Part shown: in pieces, positions 28,023 to 36,856 of the stretch
How positions within the stretch are numbered: position 1 is the stretch's first letter
Layout: each line of letters begins with the position of its first letter
Source of the DNA: Sporosarcina sp. FSL K6-1508
Lineage (GTDB): Bacteria; Bacillota; Bacilli; Bacillales_A; Planococcaceae
Direction of reading: 5' to 3'
DNA: 64,000 nt
Assembly: GCF_038007465.1 (NCBI RefSeq)
Contig: NZ_JBBOXF010000001.1
Location: 4,674,967 to 4,738,966 of the forward strand
Program-made: the position numbers and the translations under genes
The notes under the pieces: model-generated
What the model was told of the DNA's origin: nothing
Databases searched by the model: none
The model's input: the letters and a program-made list of their open reading frames with translations, nothing else

Positions 28023-28625
28023 ATTAGAATTCCTGCTAATACCGCTTCGACGCTTTGTGGATGCCTTCCGCGATAAGCCAGAAAGGAGAACACTTTCTGG
28101 CTCATCGCTCCGGCTACCACGAAGTCGCGCCTTCGCTGGGTGGTCTATGTTGAGAAATTGCATTTCGTTTTTGTGGATGAGACCTGTAACCTGGAGTGCC
28201 ATAAATAGATTGAATGTGATCAACGATTGTTCCAATACATGAGGAATGAATTAGAGATTCTGCTAATACCGCTTCGACGCTTTGTGGATGCCTCCTGCGA
28301 TAAGCCGGAAAGGAGAGCGCTTTCAGTCTTACCGCTCCGGCTACCACGAAGTCGCGTCTTCGCTGGATGGTCTATTTGAGAAAGCGTATTTCATTATCGA
28401 AAATGAGACCTACAACCCGGAGTGCCATAAATCGATTGAATGTGATCAACGAATGTTCCCATACATGAGGAATGAATTAGAATTCCTGCTAATATCGCTT
28501 CGACGCTTTGTGGATGCCTCCCGCGATAAGCCGGAAAGGAGAGCACTTTCAGTCTTATCGCTCCGGCTACCACGAAGTCGCGTCTGCGCTGGATGGTCTA
28601 TTTGAGAAAATGTATTTCATTATCT
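28023..28625. repeat. 226-bp tandem repeat, about 2.7 copies
   Basis: Units begin at ATTAGA in 28023, 28250 and 28476 (spacing 227 and 226); the third breaks off near 28625. Each unit contains GCGATAAGCC...GGCTTATCGC-like inverted arms (for example GCGATAAG / CTTATCGC around 28523-28562) and a CTCCGGCTACCACGAAGTCGCG block. Flanks at 27941 and 28628 share GAACTATTGAAT, as if the array sits between a duplicated short sequence. Frames within it are not convincing; no ribosome sites. Confidence 0.85.
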
Positions 28626-29052
28626 ATGTTGAACTATTGAATCCGGTGTATAAACTGAGCGAAGGCGCCTTAGCAGGGGTAGCCGAAGCCATAAGACTGG
28701 CGGCGAAGCTGCTTGGCTTATGGCGGAAGGCATCCCCTAGCGCCGTAGCGGTTCGATGGAGTTCTTTATTTCAATTTATATAGTATCACCTAGTAATCAC
28801 ATATACTCTCGGCATATACATCTCAAAATCACATTTCTCTCGATAATGAACACCTTAGCGCCAAGCGATCTATAATCCACACCCCGAATTACAACTCTCT
28901 CTTTATTGAGCGCCACAGCAGATTTAATGGGATTCTTTAATTCAACAACTATATTTAGAACAAAACCTTCCGTAGATAGCGAATGTATTATAGGATAGAA
29001 GTATGCTTGATTTTATAATGACTGCTAATTGAAATAGAAAGGGGCGAGAAGC
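28626..29052. repeat. Gene-free stretch with GAAGGCGCC-family copies B and C
   Basis: 28649-28690 repeats the 2128-2171 segment and continues into a large imperfect hairpin (CCATAAG at 28690 with CTTATGG near 28717). 28735-28773 and 28908-28943 are further related segments (AGCGCC..AGCGG/AGCAG, ATGG, TTCTTTA). A minus-strand frame open from 29012 to 28797 lacks a start and ribosome site. The ribosome site of the next gene (AAGGGG) ends the stretch. Confidence 0.55.
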
Positions 29053-29637
29053 ATGGCAAAAGCGCTCAATAAGATCTTCTGGGGCTCTCTTCTGGTTTTT
29101 CTGAATTTCCATATCAATCATTTCGATATCTTGCCTGATTTCCTTGGGTATATAATCATCTTCCTGGGTTTAACGGATCTAGTCTCCTATTCAGAGCACT
29201 TTTCAAAAGCGAAATCGTATGTGCTCATACTGGCTGCGGTGTCTCTACCGTTAATCTACCAGTTCGAAGTAAATATGGCAGAACCGATAGAGATGACGGC
29301 TAACGCTTATGGATTGATGGCCATATATATAGGTGTCGCATTTGTCCACCTGGGATTCGTTTATCACTTTATGCGCGGACTTATGGATATCGCACAAGAA
29401 AATCCATTTAAACCACTTGAGAAGAAAACAAGAACTTTTCTGCGTTTTTATATCATCTTGACACTCGCTACACAAATCGTTTCCATGCTTATTTTAATAC
29501 CCTATGCTTTATCTATAGGTTTAATTTTAGCGCCACTCATTTTGTTACTTGCGATTGTGTCTTTTATTGTCGAAATCATGTTACTTGTATTGATTCGACA
29601 ATTCCGGTCAATAAGCTTACTAGAGGAAATGAAATAA
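29053..29637 (+). CDS. Unknown integral membrane protein
   Basis: Not recognised. 194 residues, ATG after AAGGGG. Five probable membrane helices (about 8-25, 32-50 with DFLGYIIIFLGL, 57-75, 86-108, and a long hydrophobic pair 130-185). The N-terminal INHFDILPDFLGYIIIFLGL resembles small Bacillus membrane proteins of unknown function. No catalytic motif is visible. Monocistronic with its own terminator; lies just downstream of the repeat block. Confidence 0.85.
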   Translation: MAKALNKIFWGSLLVFLNFHINHFDILPDFLGYIIIFLGLTDLVSYSEHFSKAKSYVLILAAVSLPLIYQFEVNMAEPIEMTANAYGLMAIYIGVAFVHLGFVYHFMRGLMDIAQENPFKPLEKKTRTFLRFYIILTLATQIVSMLILIPYALSIGLILAPLILLLAIVSFIVEIMLLVLIRQFRSISLLEEMK

Positions 29638-29685
29638 AAACACTCCCGAACGAAGTAAAAAATTACTTCTTTTCGGGAGTGTTTT
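29637..29685. terminator. Bidirectional terminator
   Basis: Stem AAAACACTCCCGAA / TTCGGGAGTGTTTT with an inner GAAGTAA/TTACTTC hairpin, starting at the last base of the membrane-protein stop. T-runs on both strands; the pxp operon on the minus strand probably also ends here. Confidence 0.88.
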
Positions 29686-29743
29686 GTATATGATTCGCCC
29701 CTGCAAAGGTTGGACATGATGCCCGTGCACACTATCTAGGTAC

Positions 29744-29805
29744 TGAGAATTACTGATTCCATTCAATACCAATTCGCGCTTTGTGAATACCTTATTCATT
29801 GATAC
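29744..29805. repeat. Degenerate single copy of the 226-bp unit core
   Basis: ATTCAATACCAATTCGCGC followed by TTTGTGAATACC resembles CTAATACCGCTTCGACGC then TTTGTGGATGCC of the 28-kb array. Similarity covers only about 40 bases; rest of 29686-29842 shows nothing clear. Confidence 0.3.
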
Positions 29806-29842
29806 AGCGTATACAAGTATCCTAAAGGCTTTCACAGTTGTT

Positions 29843-30706
29843 TTACATTCGATACACAAACCGGATAGTTCCACCGTTTTTCAATTGGGCCACTTTCGGC
29901 AAATCAGCCTTTGAAACCGTACCAATTGTCGCGTATCCTCCCGTCGTTTGGGCATCTGCCATTAGAATAATTGGCTGACCATTCGTCGGAACTTGCACAG
30001 TTCCAAATTGAGTCGCTTCACTGAAAATATCCCCGCTATCGATGAATTCAAGTGGAGGTCCGTTGAAAAAGTAACCCATTCGATCTCCGCCTCGATACGT
30101 ATAAGTAGCTTTTAAAAATGTATCGATACTCGATTTTTCGAACAGATCCATGTGCGGACTTTTGAACAAGTCAACCGTAATATCCTGGGCATAACGCGGG
30201 ATATTCCCCACGAGCAAGCCACGGTTTAAACGCTTTTGTTTTAATTTATTCGCATAAAGAATCATGTCTTTTTTTGTGATTTCACCAATTAACCCCCTCG
30301 GATAACTGGAACTGCTACCCAAAGTTTCCTTAACTGCATACCCACCTTCCGGAATAATGTACGTAATCGCACCGCTAATTGGTTTAGAAAAAGAAATCAT
30401 TTGCCCTTTCCAAACCTGAAACGTTTTCCAGAGCGGTGCTGGCGTTTCCCCGTCAATCATTGCACCTAAGTCTGCACCTGCAATGACAATCCTATGATCG
30501 GTTAGTACTTCCAGTGCAAGGCCGCCTAAAAAAATTTCCAGTGCATTTCCGATTTCATCATTCCCAATAATGTCTTGGCCTAGCTGGAATGCCTCTCGAT
30601 CCATAGGTCCAGCAACTGGCATACCGAAACGCCGGAAACCGAATCTGCCCTGGTCCTGTATCGTGGCATAGACGCCAGGTTTGACGATTCTAAATAACGG
30701 AATCAT
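29843..30706 (-). CDS. pxpC: 5-oxoprolinase subunit C (KipA family)
   Basis: 287 residues, urea amidolyase-related/biotin-dependent carboxyltransferase-like fold. Starts LFRIVKPGVYATIQDQGRFGFRRFGMPVAGPMD, the family's hallmark N-terminus, later GNDEIGNALEIFLGG and LMADAQTTGGYATIGTV. With PxpA and PxpB it hydrolyses 5-oxoproline to glutamate using ATP. ATG overlaps the pxpA stop by four bases, ribosome site GGAG seven bases before. Last gene of pcp-pxpB-pxpA-pxpC. Confidence 0.93.
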   Translation of the reverse strand: MIPLFRIVKPGVYATIQDQGRFGFRRFGMPVAGPMDREAFQLGQDIIGNDEIGNALEIFLGGLALEVLTDHRIVIAGADLGAMIDGETPAPLWKTFQVWKGQMISFSKPISGAITYIIPEGGYAVKETLGSSSSYPRGLIGEITKKDMILYANKLKQKRLNRGLLVGNIPRYAQDITVDLFKSPHMDLFEKSSIDTFLKATYTYRGGDRMGYFFNGPPLEFIDSGDIFSEATQFGTVQVPTNGQPIILMADAQTTGGYATIGTVSKADLPKVAQLKNGGTIRFVYRM

Positions 30707-31467
30707 ATCGCGTCTCCAAGTGCGCTAACACGAACATTAACAGATGCCAACGCTTGACGAATTTGATGGGCATGGGACGCCACACCCTGTCCATCACCAT
30801 GGAAACAAATTGTATCTGCTTGTATTAAAATTGTTTCTCCGGTTATTGTTTGTACGTGCTTGTTTACCACAATATCCATCACTTGTTTTTCGATATCTTC
30901 ATATGTATGGAGGACAGCTTCCGGCAATAATCTGGAGCATAATGTACCTTCTGCCGTATACCTGCGATCTGCAAAAGCCTCACCCGCCGTTTTTAAGCCG
31001 ATTTTATTCCCAGCCTGCAACAATTCGCTCGTACAAAGCCCATATAAATACGCATTCGGTACAGTATCATAAACGGCTTCTGCGATTGCATCGGCAACAG
31101 TACGGTTAATCGAAGCAGTATTATAAAGGGCACCATGGGGCTTCACATGGTTCAAAGTAACACCCTGTATATCGCAAAACTGTTTGAGTGCACCGATTTG
31201 ATAGACAACTGCATTGTAAATTTCACGAGAGGACATCATCATCTCTCTTCTTCCAAATCCCTGTAAATCCGGATAACCGGGATGTGCGCCGATTGAAACC
31301 TGTTGTCCAGCCGCTTGTTCTACCGTTTTCTGCATTACATTAAAGTCGCCTGCATGAAATCCGCATGCAACATTGGCAGATGTAATCGAACTGAAAAGGG
31401 CTTCATCTTCCCCAACCATAAATTGACCAAAACTTTCACCGACATCTGCATTCAGATCAATTCGCAT
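30703..31467 (-). CDS. pxpA: 5-oxoprolinase subunit A (LamB/YcsF family)
   Basis: About 254 residues. Begins RIDLNADVGESFGQF, then SSITSANVACGFHAGDFNVM, SIGAHPGYPDLQGFGRR and HVKPHGALYN, the invariant motifs of the family. The start ATG 31467 is eight bases after AAAGGAG, which lies in the 3' end of pxpB; an earlier GTG overlaps that site. Catalytic partner of PxpB/C in opening the pyroglutamate ring. Confidence 0.95.
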   Translation of the reverse strand: MRIDLNADVGESFGQFMVGEDEALFSSITSANVACGFHAGDFNVMQKTVEQAAGQQVSIGAHPGYPDLQGFGRREMMMSSREIYNAVVYQIGALKQFCDIQGVTLNHVKPHGALYNTASINRTVADAIAEAVYDTVPNAYLYGLCTSELLQAGNKIGLKTAGEAFADRRYTAEGTLCSRLLPEAVLHTYEDIEKQVMDIVVNKHVQTITGETILIQADTICFHGDGQGVASHAHQIRQALASVNVRVSALGDAI

Positions 31468-31472
31468 TGCGA

Positions 31473-32216
31473 TCACTCCTTTACAAACTGCATAATCATT
31501 TCAGGTTCACGTGCTAACTCTTCTTTTAATTCATTAAAGGCTTCAAGACAGATTGAACGAAATTGTAGCTGATCACCCGCGCGAATTAGAAACGGTTCAA
31601 TGCGTTTCAAACAATATAGATCGAGTGGCGTCCGCCCAATTATGTTCCAACCCCCTGGGGATTCTAACGGGTAAATACCCGTCTGCGTTCCGCCAATCCC
31701 AACGGTTCCTTTAAGCACACTTAATCGGGGCTTTTCCAAACGTGGGACATGGAGTACCTCCGGCAATTCTCCTAGATACGGAAAACCTGGTAAAAAACCT
31801 ATCATATACACCTTATAGCTCGTGCCTGTATGAATAGCGATTACCTCATCACGTGTCAGTCCCGTATGGTCGCATATCCGAGGTATATCTTCACTAAATT
31901 TGGCGTCATAACAGACTGGTATTTCAATAGTACGCCTGTTTACAAACAATGCACTATCAGTTCTGTGCGCCCACTTTGTCAGTAATTCTTCAATGATTAC
32001 ACGAGGGTTCAGGAGTTCTTTGCGATAAAAAACGGTTACAGTTTTATTACTTGGTACGACCTCTTCAAGTAAATGATTCCTATCATTTTCAACAAGCTGA
32101 CAAAATTGCTGTATCGTGTGAAAGGTTTCCTGACTCGTATCCGGACCAAAGTCGAAACGTATTGTTTGTTCATTCATCACCATTGCATGGGGGATAATTT
32201 GCTTGTTACGATTCAT
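31473..32216 (-). CDS. pxpB: 5-oxoprolinase subunit B (KipI family)
   Basis: About 247 residues if started at ATG 32216 (MNRNKQIIPHAMV); the longest frame starts at 32249, 44 bases inside pcp. Family blocks: NKTVTVFYRKE, RRTIEIPVCYDAKFSEDIPRIC, EVIAIHTGTSYKVYMIGFLPGFPYLGELPE, GTVGIGGTQTGIYPLESPGGWNIIGRTPLDL. The usual N-terminal GDSALLVEFG is altered to MVMNEQTIRFDFG. Forms the PxpBC pair that binds ATP. A weak ribosome site fits coupling to pcp. Confidence 0.92.
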   Translation of the reverse strand: MNRNKQIIPHAMVMNEQTIRFDFGPDTSQETFHTIQQFCQLVENDRNHLLEEVVPSNKTVTVFYRKELLNPRVIIEELLTKWAHRTDSALFVNRRTIEIPVCYDAKFSEDIPRICDHTGLTRDEVIAIHTGTSYKVYMIGFLPGFPYLGELPEVLHVPRLEKPRLSVLKGTVGIGGTQTGIYPLESPGGWNIIGRTPLDLYCLKRIEPFLIRAGDQLQFRSICLEAFNELKEELAREPEMIMQFVKE

Positions 32217-32820
32217 CAGCAGATAGCACTTCGATGCATACGGCGACACCTTTTTTCAAATCTTCATGTGACCAGCTTGGAATTTTGCCATGCTCAATCG
32301 CCAATTCATGTGAAGCAGGTATATGAAGGAAACCAGATTTCATCATCGGTCGTTGTGTTGCAGCGTAATGCAGTCCTTCATACATAACATTGTTGCATAG
32401 ATAGGTACCTGCCGTATTTGAAACTTCGGCTGGCAGCCCTTTTTCCAGTAATCGATTCACCATCGCGCGAACTGGCAGTGTTGACATATAACCAGCTTCG
32501 CCTCGCTCCCGGATCGGTTCGTCAACAGGTGTATTGCCATTGTTATCAGCAGCCCCGTCTTTGATATTAATCGCAATCCGTTCAGGCGTCATTTTATAAC
32601 GTCCTCCTGCAAGCCCCAGTGAAATCACGGCATCTGGTTTTAGGGCTTCAATATGTGTAAGAAGTTGCTCGCCTGATGATTGGAAGTCTACCGTTAATAC
32701 TTCACTGTGAATTTTGTAATTGCCGATCACTTTGCCATGTAGTTCTTCCACGATTTTCATCGTCGGATTAACAGTGAATTTCAAGAAAGGTTCAAACCCT
32801 GTGAGTAAAAGTGTTTTCAT
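32206..32820 (-). CDS. pcp: Pyrrolidone-carboxylate peptidase
   Basis: About 204 residues, peptidase family C15. Starts MKTLLLTGFEPFLKFTVNP at ATG 32820, eight bases after AGG; a frame extension to 32847 is not typical of the family. Catalytic triad visible: Glu in GGRYKMTPERIAINI, Cys in NTAGTYLCNNVMYEGLH, His in GFLHIPASHE. Cuts N-terminal pyroglutamate from peptides. First gene of the operon: its product, pyroglutamate, is then converted to glutamate by PxpABC, a complete salvage route. Confidence 0.95.
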   Translation of the reverse strand: MKTLLLTGFEPFLKFTVNPTMKIVEELHGKVIGNYKIHSEVLTVDFQSSGEQLLTHIEALKPDAVISLGLAGGRYKMTPERIAINIKDGAADNNGNTPVDEPIRERGEAGYMSTLPVRAMVNRLLEKGLPAEVSNTAGTYLCNNVMYEGLHYAATQRPMMKSGFLHIPASHELAIEHGKIPSWSHEDLKKGVAVCIEVLSADES

Positions 32821-32854
32821 GATGATGACCTGCTTTCTTATTATCATTGTTGTT

Positions 32855-32883
32855 ACTATAACGGTAGTTATCTAATTTTTCAA
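32855..32883 (-). promoter_or_regulatory. Sigma-A promoter of pcp-pxpBAC
   Basis: Minus strand TTGAAA (32878-32883), 17-base spacer, TATAGT (32855-32860), about 35 bases before the pcp start. Both hexamers match five of six consensus positions. Confidence 0.75.
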
Positions 32884-32938
32884 TACTCCGGTGATTACAA
32901 GTTCATCATTTTTGAGATTGCTACTGTGTGAGTACGCT

Positions 32939-33106
32939 TATTTGATTGGTTGCTGAAGGTATATGGTCGGTTGCTGGGGTTATTTGATCGGTCTCCCAGG
33001 TTATATGATCGGTCTTTAGCGTGATACGATCGGTTCCCCAAGTTATATGATCGGTCGTCAGTGGTATATGATCGGTTCATATGTTTATTTGATCGGTCAT
33101 CGATGG
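32939..33106. repeat. 21-bp phased repeat array, locus 1 (8 units)
   Basis: Eight consecutive 21-base units with consensus TATATGATCGGT plus nine variable bases. The core is well kept, the rest diverges strongly, and no unit gains or loses a base. Lies upstream of the pcp promoter and downstream of the acyl-CoA dehydrogenase terminator. The minus-strand frame across it (repeating DRSYNLG-like heptads) has no ribosome site and is unlikely to be a gene. Confidence 0.9.
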
Positions 33107-33194
33107 TCTTAGGCCATTTCGGGTTGCCGCCGTTAGTTCATATGTATTCCCGAGTCTCAACACTATCTTCCCGTAATGAATTCCATCAAAGTAA

Positions 33195-33229
33195 AATCCC
33201 CTAGCAGCACTTATTGGCTGTAGGGGATT
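33195..33229 (-). terminator. Terminator of the acyl-CoA dehydrogenase operon
   Basis: Stem AATCCCCTA / TAGGGGATT with inner CAGC/GCTG, followed by TTTTAC on the minus strand, 32 bases after the stop. Confidence 0.8.
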
Positions 33230-33260
33230 GAGTGTCAGCAAACGAAACTGATTCAGTTAG

Positions 33261-34931
33261 TTACATTACCTCTTCAAAATATTTCACACCGCTCTTCATT
33301 TCACCAATCGCTCTTTCGGGCCAGTTCGTTTCGATGAAAATTTCCATCAGCTTTTCATAACGGTCTCCATGTTGTGCCGCCCATTCAAGCGCAATGACCC
33401 CTTCATAAAGTAAAGCCATAGTACGCATTAATCCTTTCGCTTCGACTGTTTGATTGTCAGGATCCAAATTTGCGAATGTTATGAGGTCTTTTGCTAGTAT
33501 CTCCACCGCAGTAGATACGCGCAGTTTCCATGAACTTTCGGGAACAGCATCTAGTCTCTCTGTCATTTCATCGATAAATAACAAGTGTGCACTGAATTTA
33601 TTGACGAGTCTGAGGAGCTCCAATCCTAAAATATTCGCGGTCCCTTCCCAAACCGTTAATACTTGCGCATCCCGAAGCAACCGCGGTGTGACGAAATCTT
33701 CGATATAGCCATTTCCGCCATGCATTTCAATTGCTTCATGAGCGAAATGGATTGCCTGTTCCGCGGTTTCCTTTTTAATGAGCGCAATCTTCAGGCGGTT
33801 CAATGTAGTTTCTTCGTCAGATGCATTCCCAGAAGTTACTTTATCAAACAGCTTGATCAGATCGAATGTTGTTGCCAGTTCGACTTCAAGCTTCGATTTC
33901 ATGGTCGCTAAACTTTCTTGAACCATTGGAAAGTCAGTCAACTTTTTGCCAAATGCGTTGCGTCTTTCTGCATACATCACTGCTTCATTGAACGCACGAC
34001 GCATGATGCCGAGTGACGCGACCGCATTGCAAATTCGCGATAAATTCAATGCTTCCATCATATAATAGAAGCCCTTGTTGGGATCACCCACGACATAAGC
34101 CAAGGCGCCGTCAAATTCTACTTCACCGGATGGCACTGCCCGCACGCCGAGCTTGTCTTTCAATCTCCGAATCTGAATACCATTCAGTGAACCGTCCTCT
34201 TTTCGCCACGGCACAGCGAATAAACTTAGACCGCGCGACCCTTCTGCAAAACCTTCCATTCTAGCAAGAACCATCGCGACGCCCGCCATTCCGGCATTGG
34301 ATGCAAAATACTTTTCACCGTATAAGCGATAGTTTTCACCGTCTGCCACTGCTTTCACAACGTTGGCACCGACGTCTGAACCTCCCTGTCTTTCCGTTAA
34401 AAATGTCGCGCCTTCAAATAACTCCCTATCACCCGTTGCACAAACATGCGGCAGGAACTTCTCTTTCACTTCTTCATTAGCATAATGATCTAGCAAATAA
34501 GCTGTGGCTTGCGTCAATGTTACAGGACAATGGAATCCTGGTTCTGCTTGAGATAATAAGTAGCCTTGCGCAAAACTGTAGAGGTAGTTTCCTTTATGGC
34601 CGAGTTCCGGAATATCTTTATGAACATAGCCAACAATCCCTGTCCGATACGTTTCTTCCACTGTCTTTTTATAGCCTTCATTGACCCAAACATGTGAATG
34701 ATCATCTCCGTACTTGTCATATTTCTCGAGTCGGGGTTGCCCTTCGCGATCGGTATGTTTGGCACGTTCATCGATTTCATTGGCAACTAGTGAACCAAAT
34801 TTCATTAATTCTTTGTGTGCATAGTCGTAAAACTTAGGAGACAAAGATTCTTTTAATAGTGTTTGTAATGTCTCATCATGTTCAAAGAAGTTCAATGCTA
34901 TTTCAATTTCAGACCGTTGTTGTAAGACCAT
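33261..34931 (-). CDS. AidB-type acyl-CoA dehydrogenase
   Basis: 556 residues, longer than the usual 380-residue acyl-CoA dehydrogenases because of an extra N-terminal helical region, as in the AidB group. FAD-binding blocks EGATFLTERQGGSDVGANVV and GEKYFASNAGMAG; C-terminal HAIEMHGGNGYIEDF-like (HEAIEMHGGNGYIEDFVTPRLLRDAQVLTVWEGTANIL). The WEGT Glu is in the position of the catalytic base or its substitute in this group. Likely oxidises an acyl-CoA made by the upstream ligase. ATG 34931 overlaps the ligase gene by 23 bases and follows AGAAGG. Confidence 0.92.
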   Translation of the reverse strand: MVLQQRSEIEIALNFFEHDETLQTLLKESLSPKFYDYAHKELMKFGSLVANEIDERAKHTDREGQPRLEKYDKYGDDHSHVWVNEGYKKTVEETYRTGIVGYVHKDIPELGHKGNYLYSFAQGYLLSQAEPGFHCPVTLTQATAYLLDHYANEEVKEKFLPHVCATGDRELFEGATFLTERQGGSDVGANVVKAVADGENYRLYGEKYFASNAGMAGVAMVLARMEGFAEGSRGLSLFAVPWRKEDGSLNGIQIRRLKDKLGVRAVPSGEVEFDGALAYVVGDPNKGFYYMMEALNLSRICNAVASLGIMRRAFNEAVMYAERRNAFGKKLTDFPMVQESLATMKSKLEVELATTFDLIKLFDKVTSGNASDEETTLNRLKIALIKKETAEQAIHFAHEAIEMHGGNGYIEDFVTPRLLRDAQVLTVWEGTANILGLELLRLVNKFSAHLLFIDEMTERLDAVPESSWKLRVSTAVEILAKDLITFANLDPDNQTVEAKGLMRTMALLYEGVIALEWAAQHGDRYEKLMEIFIETNWPERAIGEMKSGVKYFEEVM

Positions 34932-36429
34932 TTGCTTCGCCTTCTCTCAGTGGTTGTTTTAAAATCTTACCGGATGCATTACGCGGAAGCGCATCAACTT
35001 GTTCATACAAACGCGGTACTTTATACTGCGAAAGTCGTTCTTTCGCAAATTGTTTAATCTCTTCCAGATTAAGCACTTCACTTGCCGCAAAATAGGCTTT
35101 GACCGTTTCTCCCCATTCCGGGTGCGGCACGCCGACTACTGCCACTTCATGAATTGCCGGATGTGTAATGAGGACTTCTTCGACTTCTTTCGGGTAAATA
35201 TTGACCCCGCCGGAAATGATCAGATCTTTTTTCCGGTCGACAACCCAAATGTAACCGTCTTCATCGATTTTCGCCAAGTCGCCTGTTTTCAGCCAGTCCC
35301 CGATGAATGTTTCGTTCGTCGCTTCTTTATTATTATAGTAGCCAAGCATATTGCCTTCCCCGCGCAAAAGAATCTCCCCCACTTCGCCTTGTTGCACGTC
35401 TTCCCCATCCGGATTAACAATTCTAAACTCTGCATGAAGTGCTGCCCGTTTTCCAATACTGCCTGCTTTCGTTTTATGTTCACTTGCGCTCAATAATGTA
35501 CCGTTCGGACCCGCTTCTGTCAGTCCATAGACACAGATGAAGTTATCCGATTTGAACTTTTCCTGCACAAATTCAACTTCCGGTTGCGATAAAGGGGCAC
35601 TGCCGTAAATCCACCATTTCATTGAAGACAAATCGGCTGTTGCCATCTTCGGATTCTTCGCTGTCAACAAATAAACGACGGGTGCCCCAAAGAAATGTGT
35701 CGTTTTTTCTTGTTCAACAGTATCGATTAAAAGATCAGGTGTGAATGTTGGCGTTAATACGCTAGTCGCACCGACTATTAGCCCCGCCATGAAAAACAGA
35801 TGGAGCGGCGCAGAATGACTAAGCGGCATCATGATAAGCAAGCGGCTCTCCGGTTTAATTTCCATCTCCACACAAATCATTTGCGCAACCGTTAGAATGT
35901 TTTTATAACTGAATAACACGCCTTTCGGTTTACCTGTTGTGCCGGAAGTATAAAGAATTGTCGATTCACTGGAATCGGGTAAATTGCATTCGATTGGGGA
36001 ATCATTGTTATCGAGTACTGTTTCAAAACTGATCCACTTATCGTCTAAGGGGGCTCCCGTTTTGATTAACACTAAATCGCTCTCGAGGGTTTTCACCGAT
36101 TCAATCAGTAAGTCATGTGCAATAAAGGCTTTTGCATCGGAATTCTCAAGTACATAGTCAACTTCTGACAGCGTCATCTTGGCATTTATCGGGACAATGA
36201 TTGCACCAAGCCGTTGAACTGCAAAATAGGCGATAGCAAATTCGGGAACGTTTGGCATATATAAAACAGCTTTATCTCTTTGCCCGATTCCGAGAAGCTT
36301 AAGTCCGTGTGCAAAACGATTCACAAGCTGATCAAGTTCCTGATACGTATAGCGTTTCCCCATTCCAATAACCGCTTCAGTCTTAGGATATTTCCGTGCA
36401 TTGCGTTCCAACAATTGTGAACTGTTCAT
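34909..36429 (-). CDS. AMP-forming acyl-CoA synthetase of the MerR operon
   Basis: 506 residues, ANL superfamily. STILYTSGTTGKPKGVLFSYKN (about 160-180), YGLTEAGPNGT, KTGDLAKIDEDGYIWVVDRKKDLIISGGVNIYPKEVEEVL and PRNASGKILKQPL with the catalytic Lys. Activates an unknown short- to long-chain acid. Ribosome site GGGGGAG; four bases after the MerR stop. Together with the AidB-like dehydrogenase and the MerR regulator it forms an acid-degradation unit, similar in layout to MerR-controlled fatty/branched-chain acid operons. Confidence 0.92.
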   Translation of the reverse strand: MNSSQLLERNARKYPKTEAVIGMGKRYTYQELDQLVNRFAHGLKLLGIGQRDKAVLYMPNVPEFAIAYFAVQRLGAIIVPINAKMTLSEVDYVLENSDAKAFIAHDLLIESVKTLESDLVLIKTGAPLDDKWISFETVLDNNDSPIECNLPDSSESTILYTSGTTGKPKGVLFSYKNILTVAQMICVEMEIKPESRLLIMMPLSHSAPLHLFFMAGLIVGATSVLTPTFTPDLLIDTVEQEKTTHFFGAPVVYLLTAKNPKMATADLSSMKWWIYGSAPLSQPEVEFVQEKFKSDNFICVYGLTEAGPNGTLLSASEHKTKAGSIGKRAALHAEFRIVNPDGEDVQQGEVGEILLRGEGNMLGYYNNKEATNETFIGDWLKTGDLAKIDEDGYIWVVDRKKDLIISGGVNIYPKEVEEVLITHPAIHEVAVVGVPHPEWGETVKAYFAASEVLNLEEIKQFAKERLSQYKVPRLYEQVDALPRNASGKILKQPLREGEANGLTTTV

Positions 36430-36433
36430 TCCC

Positions 36434-36811
36434 TTACTCCCCCTTTAAGTTGGCTAGTTTCTCTGTGAATTGCACAAGCAGCTGTTCCATTTCCATCTTC
36501 ATTTCTGTGAGCTCCTGAATTTTGGCTTCTACTTGTCCAATTTTTTCATTGCCGAAATCGATTGTCCGCTCCAATTGTTTTAGCCCAGTCCGATCTTTGT
36601 CGAAAAGCAAAATCATCTCCTTTATTTCATCCAGCGTGAATCCGTATTTTTTACCACGCAGGATAAGTCTTAGCTTTACAATCTCCGCTTTCGGATAAAT
36701 CCTTATATTGCCCGCAGTCCTGTCAGGTTTCAATAAACCCAGTTCCTCGTAATAACGTATTGTGCGCGTCGAGACATCATATGCACGGGCAACTTCAGTA
36801 ATATCCTTCAT
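36434..36811 (-). CDS. MerR-family transcriptional regulator
   Basis: About 125 residues. N-terminal winged helix-turn-helix KDITEVARAYDVSTRTIRYYEELGLLKPDRTAGNIRIYP, then a 30-residue dimerisation coiled coil (IGQVEAKIQELTEMKMEMEQLLV). There is no Cys, so it is not a metal sensor; the short effector region is like LiuR/FadR-type MerR regulators of acid degradation. Start ATG 36811 is eight bases after GAGGGG; a GTG at 36820 is the frame's longest start. It should bind the palindrome within its own promoter (36857-36887) and control the operon. Confidence 0.9.
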   Translation of the reverse strand: MKDITEVARAYDVSTRTIRYYEELGLLKPDRTAGNIRIYPKAEIVKLRLILRGKKYGFTLDEIKEMILLFDKDRTGLKQLERTIDFGNEKIGQVEAKIQELTEMKMEMEQLLVQFTEKLANLKGE

Positions 36812-36856
36812 TGTTGCCACCCCTCTGAATATGTTTGAATATTCAACTATGTTATT

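Noticed and set aside
28057..28783. Repeated Arg-rich frames in the 226-bp array
   Set aside because: No ribosome sites and codon use is erratic; the same peptide recurs only because the DNA repeats.
28797..29012. Minus-strand frame of about 70 codons containing VELKNPIKSAVALNKE
   Set aside because: No start codon until a GTG half-way, no ribosome site, and part belongs to the dispersed repeat family; at most a gene remnant.
32895..33080. 61-codon frame with DRSYNLG heptads over the 21-bp repeats
   Set aside because: 21 is a multiple of three, so any open unit stays open. No ribosome site, and the amino-acid pattern is not kept at the other two loci.
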